From assembly GCA_029862045.1 (NCBI GenBank), contig JAOTYE010000027.1, positions 1 through 44,576 of the forward strand: a stretch of 44,576 bases of DNA. Direction: 5' to 3'. Below the pieces are notes generated by a model. That model searched no databases, was not told the DNA's origin, and saw only the letters and a program-made list of their open reading frames with translations. The DNA comes from Gammaproteobacteria bacterium (GTDB lineage Bacteria > Pseudomonadota > Gammaproteobacteria > Steroidobacterales > Woeseiaceae). The position numbers and the translations under genes were made by a program. Of the stretch, positions 8,527 to 18,279 are shown in pieces. Position 1 is the first letter of the stretch. The number at the start of each line of letters is the position of its first letter.

Positions 8527-9681
8527 CTATAACAACATAAGCTGCATGATGCGCTCGTAGATTGCAGTTAACGAGATCACGTCCTGGATTCGGACGTGTT
8601 CGTTGACCTTGTGTATCGATTCGTTGATCGGGCCGAGTTCGACGACGTCCGTGCCGGCCGGGGCGATGAAGCGGCCATCCGAGGTTCCGCCGCCAGTTGA
8701 TAATTCCGGTCGTTGGCCGGTTTGATCGCTCACCGCTCGGCTGACTGCGTCGGTCAGTTTGCCGGTTTTCGTCAGAAACGGTTCTCCTGACAAGTGCCAG
8801 TTCAACTCATAGTCGAACTGATGCGCATCGAATATCTCATGCACGCGGACCTGCAGCCGCTCGTAATCCCACTCGGTCGAATAACGAAAATTGAATCGTG
8901 CATTCAGATTTGCCGGTGTAACGTTGGGAAAACCAAGACCTGACTGAATCTCGACGACCTGGAAACTCGTTGGCGGAAAGTATTCATTGCCCTGATCCCA
9001 CTCGATCGTATGCAACTCCGACAGAACCGGGGCAAAGCGGCTGATCGGATTGTCGGCGAGCTGCGGGTAGGCGACATGTCCCTGGACGCCGTGGACGGTC
9101 AGTATCCCGCTCAATGAGCCGCGTCGACCGATTCGTACAATATCCCCCAGCGTTTGCTGGCTCGACGGTTCACCGAGCACGCACCAGTCAATGTGCTCGC
9201 CGCGTGCCTGGAGTGTTTCGATGACTTTGAGCGTACCGTCTCTGGCGCGGCCTTCCTCGTCGCTCGTTAGCAACATTGCAAGGCTTCCCTCGTGTTCAGG
9301 GTGGGCTGCAATGAAACGCTCAAGCGCAATAATCATCGCCGCCAGGCCGCTCTTCATATCGGCCGAGCCACGGCCATAGAGCAGACCCTCGCGGACGACC
9401 GGTTCGAATGGGTCGCTTTGCCATTCGCTTTCGGATCCTGGCGGCACGACGTCGGTGTGCCCGGCAAAACACAGGACAGGGCCAGCATCGCCGCGCCGGG
9501 CCCAAAGATTGGTGATGTCGCCGAAAGGCATCGGCTCGCAATCGAAGCCAAGCGGGCGAAGCCGCGTGGCGAGAATCTCCTGGCAACCCGCATCATCGGG
9601 TGTGATCGACGGGCAACGAATCAGCTCGCTGAGGAGCTGCAACACCGGGTGATCGGGGTGGTCTTGATCAATTTCAGTCAT
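8527..9681 (-). CDS. dapE: Succinyl-diaminopimelate desuccinylase
   Basis: Hydrolyses N-succinyl-LL-2,6-diaminopimelate in the lysine/meso-DAP pathway; cytosolic, two zinc ions. 384 residues against 375 in E. coli. M20 peptidase motifs are intact: AGHTDVV with ligand His75 and Asp77, GRGSADMKSG with bridging Asp108, and TSDEEG with catalytic Glu142 followed by ligand Glu143. The C-terminal ESIHKVNE supplies the last His ligand. It is the last gene of the minus-strand dapD-yffB-dapE group, 49 bases after the yffB-like gene, so both succinylase-branch enzymes are probably co-expressed. Confidence 0.97.
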   Translation of the reverse strand: MTEIDQDHPDHPVLQLLSELIRCPSITPDDAGCQEILATRLRPLGFDCEPMPFGDITNLWARRGDAGPVLCFAGHTDVVPPGSESEWQSDPFEPVVREGLLYGRGSADMKSGLAAMIIALERFIAAHPEHEGSLAMLLTSDEEGRARDGTLKVIETLQARGEHIDWCVLGEPSSQQTLGDIVRIGRRGSLSGILTVHGVQGHVAYPQLADNPISRFAPVLSELHTIEWDQGNEYFPPTSFQVVEIQSGLGFPNVTPANLNARFNFRYSTEWDYERLQVRVHEIFDAHQFDYELNWHLSGEPFLTKTGKLTDAVSRAVSDQTGQRPELSTGGGTSDGRFIAPAGTDVVELGPINESIHKVNEHVRIQDVISLTAIYERIMQLMLL

Positions 9682-9730
9682 CGATATTCGAATCGCGTAT
9701 TTCGCGTCACGGTCGCGACCGGTGTCATTC

Positions 9731-10087
9731 CTACAGGTCGTTGTTTTCTATGAAGTCGCCGAAGCGTTTTTCGGAAAAACCGACGGCAATGAAGTTGTCG
9801 GCCTCGAGTACGGGGCGCTTGACCAATGTTGGGCCGTCGATCATTGCAGCAAGTGCTTTGTCTCGCGACATGTCATTGCGGTCGACGTCGGGTATCTTGC
9901 GCCAGGTCAGGCTTTGTTTGTTCAGGAGCCGCTCCCAGCCTATCCGCTGCGTCCAACGCTCGAGCATCTGAATATCCAGGCCATCTTCGCGCAGGTCATG
10001 GAACTTGAATTCGATATTGTGTTCGGTAAGGTACTTCCGCGCTTTCCTGCACGTATCGCAACTCTTGATTCCGTAAACTGTTAGCAC
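9731..10087 (-). CDS. ArsC/Spx-family thioredoxin-fold protein, YffB type
   Basis: A 118-residue ArsC-fold protein with a CxxC (Cys10, Cys13) near the N-terminus (YGIKSCDTC), as in E. coli YffB and the Spx/MgsR group, and the late LVKRPVLE signature (about 87-94). Predicted thiol-dependent reductase; no arsenate function is implied. E. coli yffB also sits directly before dapE, so this is conserved context. The start is GTG, sharing one base with the dapD stop. The physiological substrate is unknown. Confidence 0.88.
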   Translation of the reverse strand: MLTVYGIKSCDTCRKARKYLTEHNIEFKFHDLREDGLDIQMLERWTQRIGWERLLNKQSLTWRKIPDVDRNDMSRDKALAAMIDGPTLVKRPVLEADNFIAVGFSEKRFGDFIENNDL

Positions 10088-10923
10088 TATAGGTCCTGTG
10101 ATTCAGCGTTGCGAAGCAAGTCATTCAGACTCGTTTTCGATCGTGTCTTTTCGTCAACATGCTTAACGATGACGGCACAATACAAAGAATACTTACCGTC
10201 ACTCGATGGCAGGTTGCCGGGCACTACAACAGACCCGGCTGGTACCCGGCCATACGTGATCTTTTCGGTTTCACGATCGTAGATTCGGGTACTTTGCCCG
10301 ATGTATACACCCATTGACAAGACTGAACCCTTTTCGACGATAACGCCTTCAACAACCTCAGATCGTGCTCCGATGAAGCAATTGTCCTCAATAATCGTGG
10401 GTCCGGCCTGCACCGGTTCGAGCACGCCCCCGATTCCGACACCACCGGATAAATGTACGTTCTTCCCGATCTGAGCACAGCTGCCTACGGTAGCCCAGGT
10501 ATCCACCATCGTCCCTGAGTCCACGTAGGCGCCGATGTTGACGTAACTGGGCATCAGTACGACGTCGGGCGCAACGAAGGCACCGCGGCGTACGATCGCG
10601 TCGGGGACCACCCGTACGCCGTCCCGTTTGAAGTCTTCTTCCGAGTAATCGGCGTATTTCATCGGCACCTTGTCGTAGAACATGCTGTGCGTGCCGGGTA
10701 TTACGTTGTTGTCTGTAAGGCGGAAGCTCAGCAAGACCGCCTTCTTGAGCCATTGATTGACCTGCCAGTCGTCATCGAGTTTTTCGGCGACGCGGACTAT
10801 ACCGGCGTCGAGCATCGAAATTGCCTGTCGTACAGCGTCAGTAAGCTGATCCTTATCGGACTCACTGTCCATGCGGCCGCTTTGCTCATAGCCTCTTTCA
10901 ATGACGTCAATCAGTTCTCGCAT
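10087..10923 (-). CDS. dapD: Tetrahydrodipicolinate N-succinyltransferase
   Basis: Transfers succinyl from succinyl-CoA to tetrahydrodipicolinate in lysine/DAP synthesis. 278 residues (E. coli 274). The N-terminal helical domain (about 1-100) is followed by a left-handed beta helix of hexapeptide repeats (about 105-230), including [20 protein letters not shown] and [11 protein letters not shown]. The C-terminal [20 protein letters not shown] block is characteristic of the DapD trimer. It lies 26 bases downstream of glnD and one base from the yffB-like gene. Confidence 0.97.
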   Translation of the reverse strand: MRELIDVIERGYEQSGRMDSESDKDQLTDAVRQAISMLDAGIVRVAEKLDDDWQVNQWLKKAVLLSFRLTDNNVIPGTHSMFYDKVPMKYADYSEEDFKRDGVRVVPDAIVRRGAFVAPDVVLMPSYVNIGAYVDSGTMVDTWATVGSCAQIGKNVHLSGGVGIGGVLEPVQAGPTIIEDNCFIGARSEVVEGVIVEKGSVLSMGVYIGQSTRIYDRETEKITYGRVPAGSVVVPGNLPSSDGKYSLYCAVIVKHVDEKTRSKTSLNDLLRNAESQDL

Positions 10924-10949
10924 GTTTGTTCCTGTGTCTGTGATGCGAT

Positions 10950-13628
10950 CTAGGTCGCTTCACCATTATCGTCCAGTTCGGCTACCAGTTGCTTGCGTAA
11001 TTTTTCCTGCGCTTTCTTGTCGAGTGCTGCGCCGCTCGTGTCGCTGATATAGAAGACGTCCTCGGCACGTTCGCCGATCGTCATGATCTTGGCAGCGGTG
11101 ATGTCGACGTCCTGTGCGATGAAAGCCTGGCCAATCTTGCTCAGGAGTCCGGGGCGGTCCGCCGCGACCAGTTCCATGACGGTGCGTCCGTCTGCGGCAT
11201 TCTGGCCAAAGTCGACCCTGGCTTTCGTCTTGAACACGCGAAGCTGACGCGGTGCGGCGCGCGTCACACTGACCACGCTGTCGTCACCGGCAGTGAGCAC
11301 ACGCGTCAAAGAGCGTCGGATTTTGTTCATTCTCGATTCATCGATCTCTATACGTTTGTCGAGCTCCATGAATATGAACGAATCGAGGCTGTAGCCGTTT
11401 TGCAGCGGCACGATTCGAGCATCCACGATCGTCATGCCAAGTTCGTCAAGTACGGCCGTCGCGTGCGCGAATGTGCGTTGTGTATGTGGCGTGTAAATAA
11501 CTGCCTCGACGCCGTCACCTTTTTCCTGTCGTCGCACGTCGAGCAGGCCAATTTCTGATTCGGTATCCGAATCAGCAAGCCATTCGGTATGCCAGACGAT
11601 CTCGTTCGAACGATGGCGCATGAAATACGTATCGTTAAACAAGCTCCAGACTGCGTCGATGCGTTCATCGCTGATGCCAGTCGCGTGAAACGATTCGCGC
11701 GCCTGCGACTTCTTTTCGAGAATCAACTGCTCGCGATCGATGGGGTTTTCGAGACCGCGCCGCAGCGCACGATGCGTTAATTCGTAAAGATCACGAAACA
11801 AGGTTGCTTTCCAGGAGTTCCAAAGCTTCGGATTTGTGCCGCGCACGTCGGCAATCGTCAGTACATAGAGATAGTCGAGGTGCATCGGGTCGCGAACCAG
11901 CGAGGCAAATTCATTGATTACGTTCGGGTCGCCGATATCTTTTTTCTGCGCGGTTGTCGAGAGAATCAGATGATGGCGAACGAGCCAGGCGACGATACGT
12001 GCCTCGTATTGGCTGAGCCCGTGCTCGAGACAGAATGATTCGGCCTCAACAGCACCGAGTTCGGAATGGTCACCACCGCGGCCCTTGGCGATGTCGTGAA
12101 ACAGTCCGCTCAGGTAGGCGATCTCGGGTTTCTCGAAATCCTGCATGACGCGGCTGCAATGCGGATATTCGTGGTCAAACCGCGACAATGCAAAGCGCCG
12201 CAGGTTGCTGACAACGAACAATGTGTGTTCATCGACTGTATAGGCATGAAACAAGTCGTACTGCATACGCCCGACAATTCGACCGAATGACGGTATGTAC
12301 AGTCCGAGCACGCCATAGAGATTCATGCGCCTGAGTTCGTGCGTAACACCCTCAGGTGCCCGCAGAATTGACAGGAACAGACGCTGGTTGCGCGGGTTCT
12401 GCCGAAACTCCTCGTCAATACGGTACAGATTGCGCTTGATCAGGCCGATCGTGTACGCACTTACGCCCCGAATGTCCGGGTTCTGTTGCAACAACAGGAA
12501 CAGCTCAAGCAAGGTGGAAGGGTCGCGGGCAAATACCTGGTTGCTAACCGTTTGCAGGAAACCATTTTTGAGCTGAAAGCGCTCGTTAAGTGGCTCCGGC
12601 GGTGCGTCGGGGTCCATCAGGATGGCCTCCTCGAAGAGCTGCAAGAGCATCTCGTTGAGGCGGCTCAGTTCCATGACCGTGCGGTAGTAGCGCTGCATGA
12701 GCTGCTCGACGGCGAGCGTGTAGGTCGCATCCTCGTAGCCGAGCATTTGCGCGAGATTGATCTGATGATCAAACAGGATGCGGTCCTCACGACGCCCCGT
12801 CAGGATATGCAGACCGAAGCGCACGCGCCAAAGAAATTCCTGGCCGTCGTACAGTCGTTGCACCTCTCCTGTTGTCAGAAACTTATGTGCAACGAGCTCA
12901 TCGAAGGTCGCGACGCCGAAATGCCGTTTTGCGACCCAGCCAATCATCTGGATATCGCGTAAGCCGCCGGGACTGCCCTTGACGTTGGGCTCGAGGTTAT
13001 AGGCCGTATCGTCGTAACGGTGATGACGTGCGATCTGTTCCTTGCGTTTTTCGGCAAAAAACTCGGTCGGTGGCCAGATCTTTTGTGCCGCGATGGCAGA
13101 TTGCATTGCCGCGTAAAGCGCGTCCGGACCAAGCAGCAGCCGCGCTTCGATCAGTGTCGTCGCAACACTCAGGTCTCTCTTTGCTTCCTCGTAGCACTGT
13201 TGAACCGTGCGCACGCTGTGGCCGATCTCAAGCCCGACGTCCCACAGCGCGGTCACGAAGTCGGATAGCTGCGTCTCGCTGTCTGCCGGTAGCTCATCAG
13301 GGAGCAATAACATGATGTCAACATCAGACGATGGATGCAGCTCGGCGCGGCCGTAGCCGCCGACCGCAACCAGCGCCGCGGCGCCAGTGCAGGCGCCCGC
13401 GTGTTTGTGCCACAGGTGAATGAGCAATTCGTCAACGAGGCTTGCCCGCAGATGGACCAGTGTGACAACGGACTCGCCGGCGAGAAAGCGTTGTTTGAGA
13501 TTTTCGCTGGCGGCATGGAGCGCAGCCCGGCTGCCGCCCGGCGAATCGTTGCCCAGCGCCGCACGCAGAATGCCAAGAGCCTCGTCGTCGGCGAACGACC
13601 CGGCCCATTCATCTGCTGTGTAAGTCAT
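10950..13628 (-). CDS. glnD: Bifunctional PII uridylyltransferase/uridylyl-removing enzyme
   Basis: The primary glutamine sensor of enteric-type nitrogen control: uridylylates PII proteins when glutamine is low and removes UMP when it is high. 892 residues (E. coli 890). The nucleotidyltransferase domain shows [16 protein letters not shown] (90-105, catalytic D102 and D104). The HD hydrolase domain has [17 protein letters not shown] at about 512-528. Two C-terminal ACT domains (about 705-785 and 812-890) bind glutamine. All domains are complete. The position map-glnD-dapD is as in Pseudomonas, though no dapC lies between glnD and dapD. Confidence 0.97.
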   Translation of the reverse strand: MTYTADEWAGSFADDEALGILRAALGNDSPGGSRAALHAASENLKQRFLAGESVVTLVHLRASLVDELLIHLWHKHAGACTGAAALVAVGGYGRAELHPSSDVDIMLLLPDELPADSETQLSDFVTALWDVGLEIGHSVRTVQQCYEEAKRDLSVATTLIEARLLLGPDALYAAMQSAIAAQKIWPPTEFFAEKRKEQIARHHRYDDTAYNLEPNVKGSPGGLRDIQMIGWVAKRHFGVATFDELVAHKFLTTGEVQRLYDGQEFLWRVRFGLHILTGRREDRILFDHQINLAQMLGYEDATYTLAVEQLMQRYYRTVMELSRLNEMLLQLFEEAILMDPDAPPEPLNERFQLKNGFLQTVSNQVFARDPSTLLELFLLLQQNPDIRGVSAYTIGLIKRNLYRIDEEFRQNPRNQRLFLSILRAPEGVTHELRRMNLYGVLGLYIPSFGRIVGRMQYDLFHAYTVDEHTLFVVSNLRRFALSRFDHEYPHCSRVMQDFEKPEIAYLSGLFHDIAKGRGGDHSELGAVEAESFCLEHGLSQYEARIVAWLVRHHLILSTTAQKKDIGDPNVINEFASLVRDPMHLDYLYVLTIADVRGTNPKLWNSWKATLFRDLYELTHRALRRGLENPIDREQLILEKKSQARESFHATGISDERIDAVWSLFNDTYFMRHRSNEIVWHTEWLADSDTESEIGLLDVRRQEKGDGVEAVIYTPHTQRTFAHATAVLDELGMTIVDARIVPLQNGYSLDSFIFMELDKRIEIDESRMNKIRRSLTRVLTAGDDSVVSVTRAAPRQLRVFKTKARVDFGQNAADGRTVMELVAADRPGLLSKIGQAFIAQDVDITAAKIMTIGERAEDVFYISDTSGAALDKKAQEKLRKQLVAELDDNGEAT

Positions 13629-13649
13629 GGTTTATTAAGGAAAATAGAG

Positions 13650-14420
13650 CTAGCTTTCACGATCCGCCGCACCGAGCGTCAAGACCTCATAGCTGGTCGG
13701 TGTAATCAGCACTGTGTGCTCCCATTGTGCCGACAGGCTGTGGTCCTTGGTGACGACGGTCCAGCCATCGGGCAGGAGCTTAACGTTTGGCTTACCCGCG
13801 TTGACCATGGGTTCCACTGTGAGTGTCATTCCGGCTTTGAGTTCGAGGCCGGTACCGCGCGTGCCGTAATGCAGCACTTGCGGATCCTCATGAAATTCGC
13901 GGCCGATACCATGGCCGCAGTATTCGCGCACGATCGAAAAGCGGTTTTTTTCAACGTATGCCTGAATGGCAGCACCGACGTCCCCGAGCCGCTTGCCTGC
14001 CGCGAGTTCATTGATGCCCAGCCACATGCCGTCAAATGCCACCTGCGCCAGCCGCTGCGCCTGTACGCTGGGCTTGCCGACGAAAAACATACGGCTGGTG
14101 TCGCCGTGGAACCCGTCCTTGATCACCGTGACGTCAATATTGACGGCGTCGCCTGCTTTTAGTTTGCGGTCACCCGGAATGCCGTGGCACACGACGTGGT
14201 TGACCGATGTGCAGACTGATTTGGGAAAGCCGCGGTAGTTAAGAGGGGCGGGAATCGCGTGTTGCACTTCGGTTATGTATCGGTGGCAGAGCGAATCGAG
14301 TTCGCCGGTCGTCACGCCTGGCAGCACATGCTCACCGACCATGTCGAGCACGTCGGCTGCGAGGCGGCCGGCGGCCCGCATCTTGTCCTGCTCAGCGGCA
14401 GTTTTTATCGTCACAGTCAT
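13650..14420 (-). CDS. map: Methionine aminopeptidase, type I
   Basis: Removes the N-terminal methionine from nascent proteins at the ribosome. 256 residues, pita-bread fold. The five metal ligands are all visible: Asp96 (NIDV), Asp107, His170 ([10 protein letters not shown]), Glu203 (VEPM) and Glu234 (EHT). His79 (CHGIPG) is the substrate-pocket histidine. There is no N-terminal extension, so type Ia. Divergent from rpsB as in E. coli; 21 bases upstream of glnD and probably co-transcribed with it. Confidence 0.97.
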   Translation of the reverse strand: MTVTIKTAAEQDKMRAAGRLAADVLDMVGEHVLPGVTTGELDSLCHRYITEVQHAIPAPLNYRGFPKSVCTSVNHVVCHGIPGDRKLKAGDAVNIDVTVIKDGFHGDTSRMFFVGKPSVQAQRLAQVAFDGMWLGINELAAGKRLGDVGAAIQAYVEKNRFSIVREYCGHGIGREFHEDPQVLHYGTRGTGLELKAGMTLTVEPMVNAGKPNVKLLPDGWTVVTKDHSLSAQWEHTVLITPTSYEVLTLGAADRES

Positions 14421-14480
14421 TGGAATTCAGGGGTTTGCGGGGTTTTGGCCAAAATCTGCGAAATCGCTGCATATTGCGCA

Positions 14481-14509
14481 TTGTTGGCCGCGACCGGCTA
14501 TGGTATAAA
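14481..14509 (+). promoter_or_regulatory. rpsB-tsf promoter
   Basis: A -35 box TTGTTG (14481-14486), 17-base spacer and -10 box TATAAA (14504-14509) make the best sigma-70 promoter in the window. The discriminator that follows is almost pure GC (GCGCGCGCCC), a feature of growth-rate and ppGpp-controlled ribosomal promoters. Transcription would start near 14516, giving a leader of about 108 bases before rpsB. Confidence 0.7.
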
Positions 14510-14560
14510 GCGCGCGCCCTAGAGGCAATTAATCCACACGAACACCGTCACATCACGCTG

Positions 14561-14623
14561 GGTGCCCCACCTGAAAAGGGGTTGCGAGATGGGGTGTTCG
14601 GAGGCCTAACCCGGAGAAACAAC
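14561..14623 (+). promoter_or_regulatory. Putative S2-binding autoregulatory leader of rpsB
   Basis: The rpsB 5' leader contains one CCCC segment (14565-14568) that can pair either with GGGG at 14578-14581 or, within a seven-pair stem (14563-14569 with 14590-14596, two G-U), with GGGG at 14591-14594. Mutually exclusive pairings of this kind fit the S2-repressed rpsB leader known in gammaproteobacteria. The ribosome site GGAG (14613-14616) lies just downstream. The structure is read by eye; regulation is inferred from the family. Confidence 0.45.
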
Positions 14624-15904
14624 ATGGCAGACGTATCCATGCGCCAGATGCTAGAGGCTGGCGTGCATTTTGGTCACCAGACCCGTTACTGGAACCCGAA
14701 GATGGCACCCTACATCTTCGGCGAGCGTAACAAGATCCACATCATCAATCTCGAGAAGAGCCTGCCCCTGGCTCGCGAGGCCTGTGCGTTCGTCAAGGCG
14801 ACCGTAGCCGATGGCGGCAAGGTACTGTTCGTTGGTACCAAGCGCGCGGCGCGCCAGTCCGTTCGCACGCACGCGGCTCGCGCGGAAATGCCGTTCGTCA
14901 GCTACCGCTGGCTCGGCGGCATGCTCACAAACTACAAGACGATTCGCCAGTCGGTGAAGCGCCTGATGACGCTTGAGCAAATGGCGGAAGAAGGCGGTTT
15001 CGAAGGCCTGACGAAAAAGGAAGTACTCGGTTTGAGCCGCGAGCAGGAAAAGCTCGAGCGCAGTCTCGGTGGTATCAAGGCAATGACACGGTTGCCCGAT
15101 GTGTTGTTCGTCGTTGACGTCGATCACGAAGATATCGCTGTTCGTGAAGCGCGCAAACTTGGTATTCCGGTTGTAGCAATCGTTGATACGAATTGCTCGC
15201 CTGATGGCGTGGACTATGTGATTCCCGGTAATGACGATGCAATGCGCGCCATTGAACTCTACGCAGGAATGGTTGCTGACGCGGTACTCGACGGCAAAGC
15301 ATCACTGCCGGAAGTCGCCTTGGGCGAAGACGAATTCGTCGAGCTCGACGCGGACGGCAAGGTCAAGAAATCCACGGGCCGGAAGAAAAAGACCGGCAAG
15401 AAAGCGGTCGTGAAGAAGAAAGCCACGGTGAAAAAGGTGGCTGCGCCGAAAGAAAAGGCAACTGCAGCGAAGGAATCGGAATCCAAGGATTCCGGGAAAG
15501 CCGAGGGCAAGCCCGACGTAGCTGCAGAACAAACGCCCAAGCCAGCCGAAGCCAAGCCGGGCGAAGCCGAAGCCAAGCCGGCCGAAGCCAAAGCCGGGCC
15601 GGCCGAAGCCAAGCCGGCCGAAGCCAAGCCAGCCGAAGCCAAGCCAGCCGAAGCCAAGCCAGTCGAAGCCAAGCCAGCCGAAGCCAAAGCCGAGCCGGCC
15701 GAAGCCAAAGCCGAGCCAGCCGAAGCCAAGCCAGCCAAGGCTGAAGAGCCTGCTAAAGAGCAAGCCGTAGCAGCAAAACCCGCCAAGAAGACAGCAAAGA
15801 AGACAGCAAAGAAGGCGGCCAAGAAAACAGCGAAGAAAGCGGCCAAGAAAACAGCAAAAAAGGCGGCTAAGAAAGCGGCCAAGAAAGCCGCTGACAAAGA
15901 TTAA
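14624..15904 (+). CDS. rpsB: Ribosomal protein S2 with very long repetitive, lysine-rich tail
   Basis: Residues 1-240 are a normal S2: it opens [20 protein letters not shown] and contains the [10 protein letters not shown] and [11 protein letters not shown] signatures; it binds the 30S head-body junction with S1. The start is the ATG after GGAGAAACAAC. E. coli S2 has 241 residues; this protein has 426. The extra part has three zones: a basic linker (about 246-280), a tract of EAKPA pentapeptides and variants (about 306-373), and a terminal AKK/TAKKA run (384-426) with 20 lysines in 43 residues, resembling histone H1 or AlgP tails. The reading frame stays open throughout and tsf follows 12 bases later, so the tail is genuine coding sequence. 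Its role is unknown; it may bind rRNA or DNA. Confidence 0.96.
   Translation: MADVSMRQMLEAGVHFGHQTRYWNPKMAPYIFGERNKIHIINLEKSLPLAREACAFVKATVADGGKVLFVGTKRAARQSVRTHAARAEMPFVSYRWLGGMLTNYKTIRQSVKRLMTLEQMAEEGGFEGLTKKEVLGLSREQEKLERSLGGIKAMTRLPDVLFVVDVDHEDIAVREARKLGIPVVAIVDTNCSPDGVDYVIPGNDDAMRAIELYAGMVADAVLDGKASLPEVALGEDEFVELDADGKVKKSTGRKKKTGKKAVVKKKATVKKVAAPKEKATAAKESESKDSGKAEGKPDVAAEQTPKPAEAKPGEAEAKPAEAKAGPAEAKPAEAKPAEAKPAEAKPVEAKPAEAKAEPAEAKAEPAEAKPAKAEEPAKEQAVAAKPAKKTAKKTAKKAAKKTAKKAAKKTAKKAAKKAAKKAADKD
15540..15735 (+). repeat. 15-base tandem repeat inside rpsB
   Basis: About a dozen imperfect copies of a 15-base unit close to GCCGAAGCCAAGCCA, each encoding one A-E-A-K-P pentapeptide. Interspersed variants insert AKAEP or AKAGP. 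Neighbouring units differ mainly at A/G third positions, so the array has slipped and drifted. It is followed by a 12-base AAGAAA-type repeat encoding AKKT/AKKA. Confidence 0.9.
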
Positions 15905-15916
15905 GAGGTAGAGAAG

Positions 15917-16792
15917 ATGTCGATTACTGCATCGATGGTCAAGGAACTGCGCGAGCGCACAGGCGCAGGCATGATGGAGTGCAAGAAAGCGCTCGTCGAA
16001 ACTGACGGCGATCTCGACGCAGCCGCAGAGGTGTTGCGTAAATCGGGTCAGGCCAAGGCTGACAAGAAAGCGAGTCGAGTTGCTGCGGACGGCCGCGTTG
16101 TCATCGCGCAGGACGGCAACACGGCTGTTGTCGTTGAAGTGAATTCGGAGACGGACTTTGTTGCGAAGGATGAAAATTTCGTCATGTTCGCTGAAGCTGT
16201 CGCAGCAGTGGCACTTGCTACAGGTACCAGCGACGTTGCGGCGTTTGCCGCCGAGAAGCTCGCCGATGGCCGCAGCGTTGAAGAGGCACGCGCAGAGCTG
16301 ATTGCCAAAGTTGGCGAAAACATCAGTGTTCGCCGAATCGAGTTTGTCGAGTCGGACGGCATCATCTCCAATTACACGCACGGTGCTCGAATTGGAGCTG
16401 TCGTAGCGCTTGACGGCGGTGATGACGCACTGGCGCGCGATATCGCGATGCACGTGGCAGCCAGCAATCCAACATGCATCGATGAGTCCGGGGTACCTGC
16501 CGAGACGCTCGAGAGCGAGCGCCGTATACTGACCGAGCAGGCTCAGGAATCCGGGAAGCCTGCCGAAATCGTCGAGAAGATGGTTACCGGTCGTGTCAAT
16601 AAGTTCCTCAAAGAGATCACGCTGCTCGGGCAACCGTTTGTGAAAGACCCCGATGTCAGCGTCGGCAAACTTCTGCAAGGCGCGAACGCGACAGTAACGT
16701 CATTCGTACGTTTCGAGGTTGGCGAGGGAATTGAGAAACGAGCAGATAACTTTGTCGAAGAAGTAATGGCACAGGTTAAAGGCGCAAGTTGA
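15917..16792 (+). CDS. tsf: Elongation factor Ts
   Basis: Nucleotide exchange factor that recycles EF-Tu-GDP. 291 residues (E. coli 283). The N-terminal UBA-like helix pair with [12 protein letters not shown] and the core motif [13 protein letters not shown] (about 76-88) are family signatures. RBS AGAGG lies just before the ATG. It follows rpsB by 12 bases, as in nearly all bacteria, and shares its promoter and leader control. Confidence 0.98.
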   Translation: MSITASMVKELRERTGAGMMECKKALVETDGDLDAAAEVLRKSGQAKADKKASRVAADGRVVIAQDGNTAVVVEVNSETDFVAKDENFVMFAEAVAAVALATGTSDVAAFAAEKLADGRSVEEARAELIAKVGENISVRRIEFVESDGIISNYTHGARIGAVVALDGGDDALARDIAMHVAASNPTCIDESGVPAETLESERRILTEQAQESGKPAEIVEKMVTGRVNKFLKEITLLGQPFVKDPDVSVGKLLQGANATVTSFVRFEVGEGIEKRADNFVEEVMAQVKGAS

Positions 16793-16920
16793 GAAATATC
16801 TCTTAAGCCTTTGATTTAATAGAGACCAGGCGTTGCGAATACGCTAGAATCAACGGCCGCTTGCAGGGCAAAGGCAGCCCCAGGCGACCGTTTGGCTGAG
16901 ACAACAAAGAAGGCCCGAAG

Positions 16921-17643
16921 ATGACCGACTCTCCGGTTCAATACCGTCGCGTTCTGCTGAAACTCAGCGGTGAGGCGTTGATGGGTGAATTGGACTACGG
17001 CATCGAGCCAACCGTCATTCAACGCATGGCCGCGGAGATCGCGACCGCCAAGGAGAGTGGCGTGGAAATTGCGATCGTCATCGGCGGTGGCAATATCTTC
17101 CGAGGCGCAGGCCTGGCACGCGCCGGCATGGACAGAGTCACCGGCGATTACATGGGTATGCTCGCCACCGTGATGAACGCTCTGGCTATCCAGGATGCGT
17201 TGGAATCCCACGGTGTTTTCGCGCGCGTCATGTCCGCACTGCAAGTTCACGAGGTGTGTGAAGACTATATTCGCCGTCGCGCCGTTCGCCACCTCGAAAA
17301 AGGTCGTGTCGTGATACTCGCGGCAGGCACCGGCAATCCGTTTTTCACAACCGACACGGCTGCAAGCCTGAGGGCGATCGAAATTGGTGCCGACGTGCTG
17401 CTCAAAGCAACTAAAGTAGACGGCGTGTATGACGCAGACCCCGTCAACCACCCCGATGCCAAGCGCTACGATGTCGTGTCATTCGACAAGTTGCTGGCCG
17501 ACAAGCTGTTGGTGATGGACGCGACGGCCGTTGTAATGTGTCGCGACAACGATCTTCCACTGCGTGTTTTTGATCTAACGCGGGCCAACGCGTTGGTGCA
17601 GGCGATGTCGGGCGACGACGTGGGTACGCTGGTTACGGCCTAG
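16921..17643 (+). CDS. pyrH: Uridylate kinase
   Basis: Phosphorylates UMP to UDP; hexameric amino-acid-kinase-family enzyme, inhibited by UTP and activated by GTP in gammaproteobacteria. 240 residues, E. coli length 241. Motifs: LLKLSGEAL (12-20), [11 protein letters not shown] (52-62), [14 protein letters not shown] (138-151). It lies 128 bases after tsf; a TAGAAT hexamer at 16845-16850 could be a -10 box for a local promoter, but no good -35 accompanies it. Confidence 0.97.
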   Translation: MTDSPVQYRRVLLKLSGEALMGELDYGIEPTVIQRMAAEIATAKESGVEIAIVIGGGNIFRGAGLARAGMDRVTGDYMGMLATVMNALAIQDALESHGVFARVMSALQVHEVCEDYIRRRAVRHLEKGRVVILAAGTGNPFFTTDTAASLRAIEIGADVLLKATKVDGVYDADPVNHPDAKRYDVVSFDKLLADKLLVMDATAVVMCRDNDLPLRVFDLTRANALVQAMSGDDVGTLVTA

Positions 17644-17689
17644 ACGAAGCGGTGGCAGCTGGATCGATATTCAGAAGAGGAATTTGAAC

Positions 17690-18247
17690 GTGTTGGACGA
17701 GATCAAGAAAGACGCCGGTGAACGGATGGCCAAGAGTGTTGTAGCGCTCAAGCAGGAGCTGACCAAGTTGCGGACCGGTCGTGCACACACCAGTTTGCTC
17801 GACCACATCACGGTGGAATACTACGGCTCCCAGGTGCCGCTGAACCAGGTGTCCAACGTCGGTGTCGAGGATTCGCGGACACTGACAGTAACGCCATGGG
17901 AGAAAGAAATGGTCGCGGTCATCGAGAAGGCCATCTTGAATTCCGATCTCGGTCTGAACCCGGCATCGGCGGGCACCGTTATTCGGGTGCCGTTGCCGGC
18001 GCTGACCGAAGAACGCAGAAAAGACATGATTCGCGTTGTCCGTCACGAAGCCGAAGGCGGGCGAATCGCGATCAGGAACATCCGCCGCGACGCCATCAGT
18101 GATGTTAAGGACCTTCTCAAGGAGAAGATGATCGGCCAGGACGATGAGCATCGCGCAGAGGACGAGATTCAGGCGATTACTGACAAATACATCGCTGAAG
18201 TCGACCTGGTCCTCGCCGACAAAGAAAGCGAACTAATGGAAATTTAG
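17690..18247 (+). CDS. frr: Ribosome recycling factor
   Basis: Splits post-termination ribosomes together with EF-G. 185 residues from the GTG at 17690, exactly the E. coli length, with VLDEIKKDA aligning to the E. coli start; GAGG lies nine bases upstream. A TTG two codons earlier is the only in-frame alternative. Signatures: [13 protein letters not shown] (about 26-38), [24 protein letters not shown] (motif spans about 88-111). Domain I three-helix bundle and domain II are complete. Confidence 0.96.
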   Translation: MLDEIKKDAGERMAKSVVALKQELTKLRTGRAHTSLLDHITVEYYGSQVPLNQVSNVGVEDSRTLTVTPWEKEMVAVIEKAILNSDLGLNPASAGTVIRVPLPALTEERRKDMIRVVRHEAEGGRIAIRNIRRDAISDVKDLLKEKMIGQDDEHRAEDEIQAITDKYIAEVDLVLADKESELMEI

Positions 18248-18279
18248 AGAAGCTCCGACGGAGGTTCTTATCCTTTTCG

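Noticed and set aside
9731..10087. Arsenate reductase
   Set aside because: The fold is ArsC-like, but the CxxC form and the dapE neighbour match YffB; no arsenic genes are nearby.
15540..15735. Tandem repeats as a CRISPR array
   Set aside because: Units are directly adjacent with no spacers, in frame, and encode the S2 tail.
15302..16678. 458-codon open frame on the minus strand across rpsB tail and tsf
   Set aside because: It is antisense to rpsB and tsf, and its low-complexity Gly/Leu/Phe sequence mirrors the EAKPA and AKK repeats. No start signal or family similarity.
16793..16810. Terminator after tsf (GAGA/TCTC palindrome)
   Set aside because: Only a four-base stem with no T-tract.
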